The notes under the pieces: model-generated
The model's input: only the letters and a program-made list of their open reading frames with translations
Database searches by the model: none
Told to the model about the DNA's origin: nothing
Made by a program: the position numbers and the translations under genes
Shown: positions 63,270-64,000 of the stretch, in pieces
How positions within the stretch are numbered: position 1 is the first letter of the stretch
Layout of the letters: each line of letters begins with the position of its first letter
Origin: Ferrimonas sp. YFM
GTDB lineage: Bacteria > Pseudomonadota > Gammaproteobacteria > Enterobacterales > Shewanellaceae
Direction of reading: 5' to 3'
NCBI RefSeq assembly: GCF_030296015.1
Contig: NZ_AP027368.1
Span: 2,480,001-2,544,000 of the forward strand
Length of the DNA stretch: 64,000 nt

Positions 63270-64000
63270 CACAGGCCTCCCCAGAGCAGCAAACCGATCA
63301 GGGCACACAGCACTGCCCAGGCCCAGGCGCCCCTGTCCACCAGGTTGACCGCGCGCTGCACCGACTCACCGGTGGGCGCCGGCCCCGACCCCAATTGAGG
63401 TTTCTCGCAGCTGTAGCCATCGTATTGGGCGGCGCCGCCCAGGGTCACCTGCAGGGCCGCGGCTCCTGCCGCCATCACCGGGCCGCCATTGGGGCTGGCG
63501 CACTGCCTGCCCTGTTCGCGGGCACAGCGCATCGCCTGTCCGGTGTGCCCTTGCAGAGCATAGGTGAGTACGGTTAACCGCCCGGGAAGCCAGCCCATCA
63601 GGTCATCCAGGCGGGCCGCGGCCCAGCCAAAGTTCAAATAACGGGGGCTCTTGTAGCCCCAGCGGGCGTCCAGGGTGTTGACGATGCGAAACGCCACCGC
63701 ACCAGGCACCCCGGCAATCAAAAACCACAGCAGCGCACCAAACACCGCGTCATTGCCATTTTCCAGTACAGATTCTATGGTGGCCGCCGCCACCTGGGTG
63801 TCACTGAGTCCGGCGGTCTTGCGACTGACCATATAACCCACCCGCTCCCTGGCCAGGGGCAGATCATCGGCTTTGAGGGCATCGGCCACCGCCTGCCCAT
63901 GCTCGCCGAGGCTGCGATTCCCCAACACCAGATAGAGCACCAGCACCTGAGCCCACCAGGGCAGCGGCCACAGTAGCAGCAATCCCAGGGGCAGAAGCAG
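63269..64000 (-). CDS. cbiB: Adenosylcobinamide-phosphate synthase CbiB, 5' end outside window
   Basis: About 243 residues are seen and the frame runs off the right edge; full CbiB is ~310. Visible are ERVGYMVSRKTAGLSDTQVA, AATIESVLENGNDAVFGALL, WGYKSPRYLNFGWAAARLDD, and GGPVMAAGAAALQVTLGG. CbiB is a membrane enzyme joining aminopropanol phosphate (from CobD) to adenosylcobyric acid. With cobD it starts a nucleotide-loop gene group that probably continues outside. Confidence 0.93.
   Translation of the reverse strand: MLLPLGLLLLWPLPWWAQVLVLYLVLGNRSLGEHGQAVADALKADDLPLARERVGYMVSRKTAGLSDTQVAAATIESVLENGNDAVFGALLWFLIAGVPGAVAFRIVNTLDARWGYKSPRYLNFGWAAARLDDLMGWLPGRLTVLTYALQGHTGQAMRCAREQGRQCASPNGGPVMAAGAAALQVTLGGAAQYDGYSCEKPQLGSGPAPTGESVQRAVNLVDRGAWAWAVLCALIGLLLWGGL

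Overview
The window looks like the chromosome of a facultatively anaerobic gammaproteobacterium, perhaps close to Ferrimonas or Shewanella. This is inferred from protein style and gene content only: pentaheme nitrite reductase NrfA, NnrS, an anaerobic-type cobalamin pathway, a Cache chemoreceptor and RimK. Most genes are GC-rich and tightly packed. Some stretches (about 1.6-4.4 kb, 11-14.2 kb, 21.5-24.2 kb) read as more AT-rich and hold orphan genes, an insertion sequence and decayed sequence. I saw no rRNA, tRNA or CRISPR array.

Layout. 1-4.8 kb: the 3' end of an amino-acid ABC ATPase gene, whose last ~116 bp recur in decayed form at 1445-1560 with a YugP-type metallopeptidase gene in between; then a GNAT/ATP-grasp protein related to N-acetylglutaminylglutamine synthetase, a TPR membrane protein and a PsiE-like protein. 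5-11.5 kb: universal stress protein, ZntB-type and MgtE-type metal transporters, and a RimK cluster (retropepsin-like RimB, RimK ligase, aspartoacylase-like hydrolase, MscS-like channel). 11.7-14 kb: small membrane proteins around an intact IS3-family element with AAT target duplications. 14.3-27.7 kb: accessory enzymes, a LemA operon with two DUF3137-like paralogs, and an envelope cluster ending in two secreted paralogs and a lipoprotein. 27.7-36.1 kb: two giant LRR-BRCT paralogs, divergent from a DUF2201 metallopeptidase/VWA protein and a MoxR-type AAA ATPase. 36.2-42.7 kb: AraC regulator with AzlCD exporter, YciI-like protein, chemoreceptor, a PhyH-family oxygenase with an unusual iron-binding motif, and a CIA30 protein.

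43.5-58.2 kb is devoted to cobalamin. Two minus-strand operons each start with a cobalamin riboswitch. One makes the corrin ring (cbiD, cbiC, cbiET, cbiL, cbiG-ferredoxin fusion, cbiH, cbiF, cobA with a HemD-like tail). The other encodes an exported CbiK chelatase, a two-gene ABC-2 transporter and a BtuCDF-like importer. Both promoters share an identical 29-bp element at the same distance from their -10-like hexamers. A histidine phosphatase (CobC candidate) lies next to the first operon, and cobD plus the start-truncated cbiB lie at the right edge. 58.3-62.2 kb holds a DsrE-like secreted protein, nnrS behind a likely NsrR box, and nrfA.

The strongest candidates for undescribed biology are the LRR-BRCT/VWA/MoxR cluster, the exported-chelatase operon with its shared promoter element, and the PhyH-family enzyme whose facial triad reads H-Q-G instead of H-x-D.
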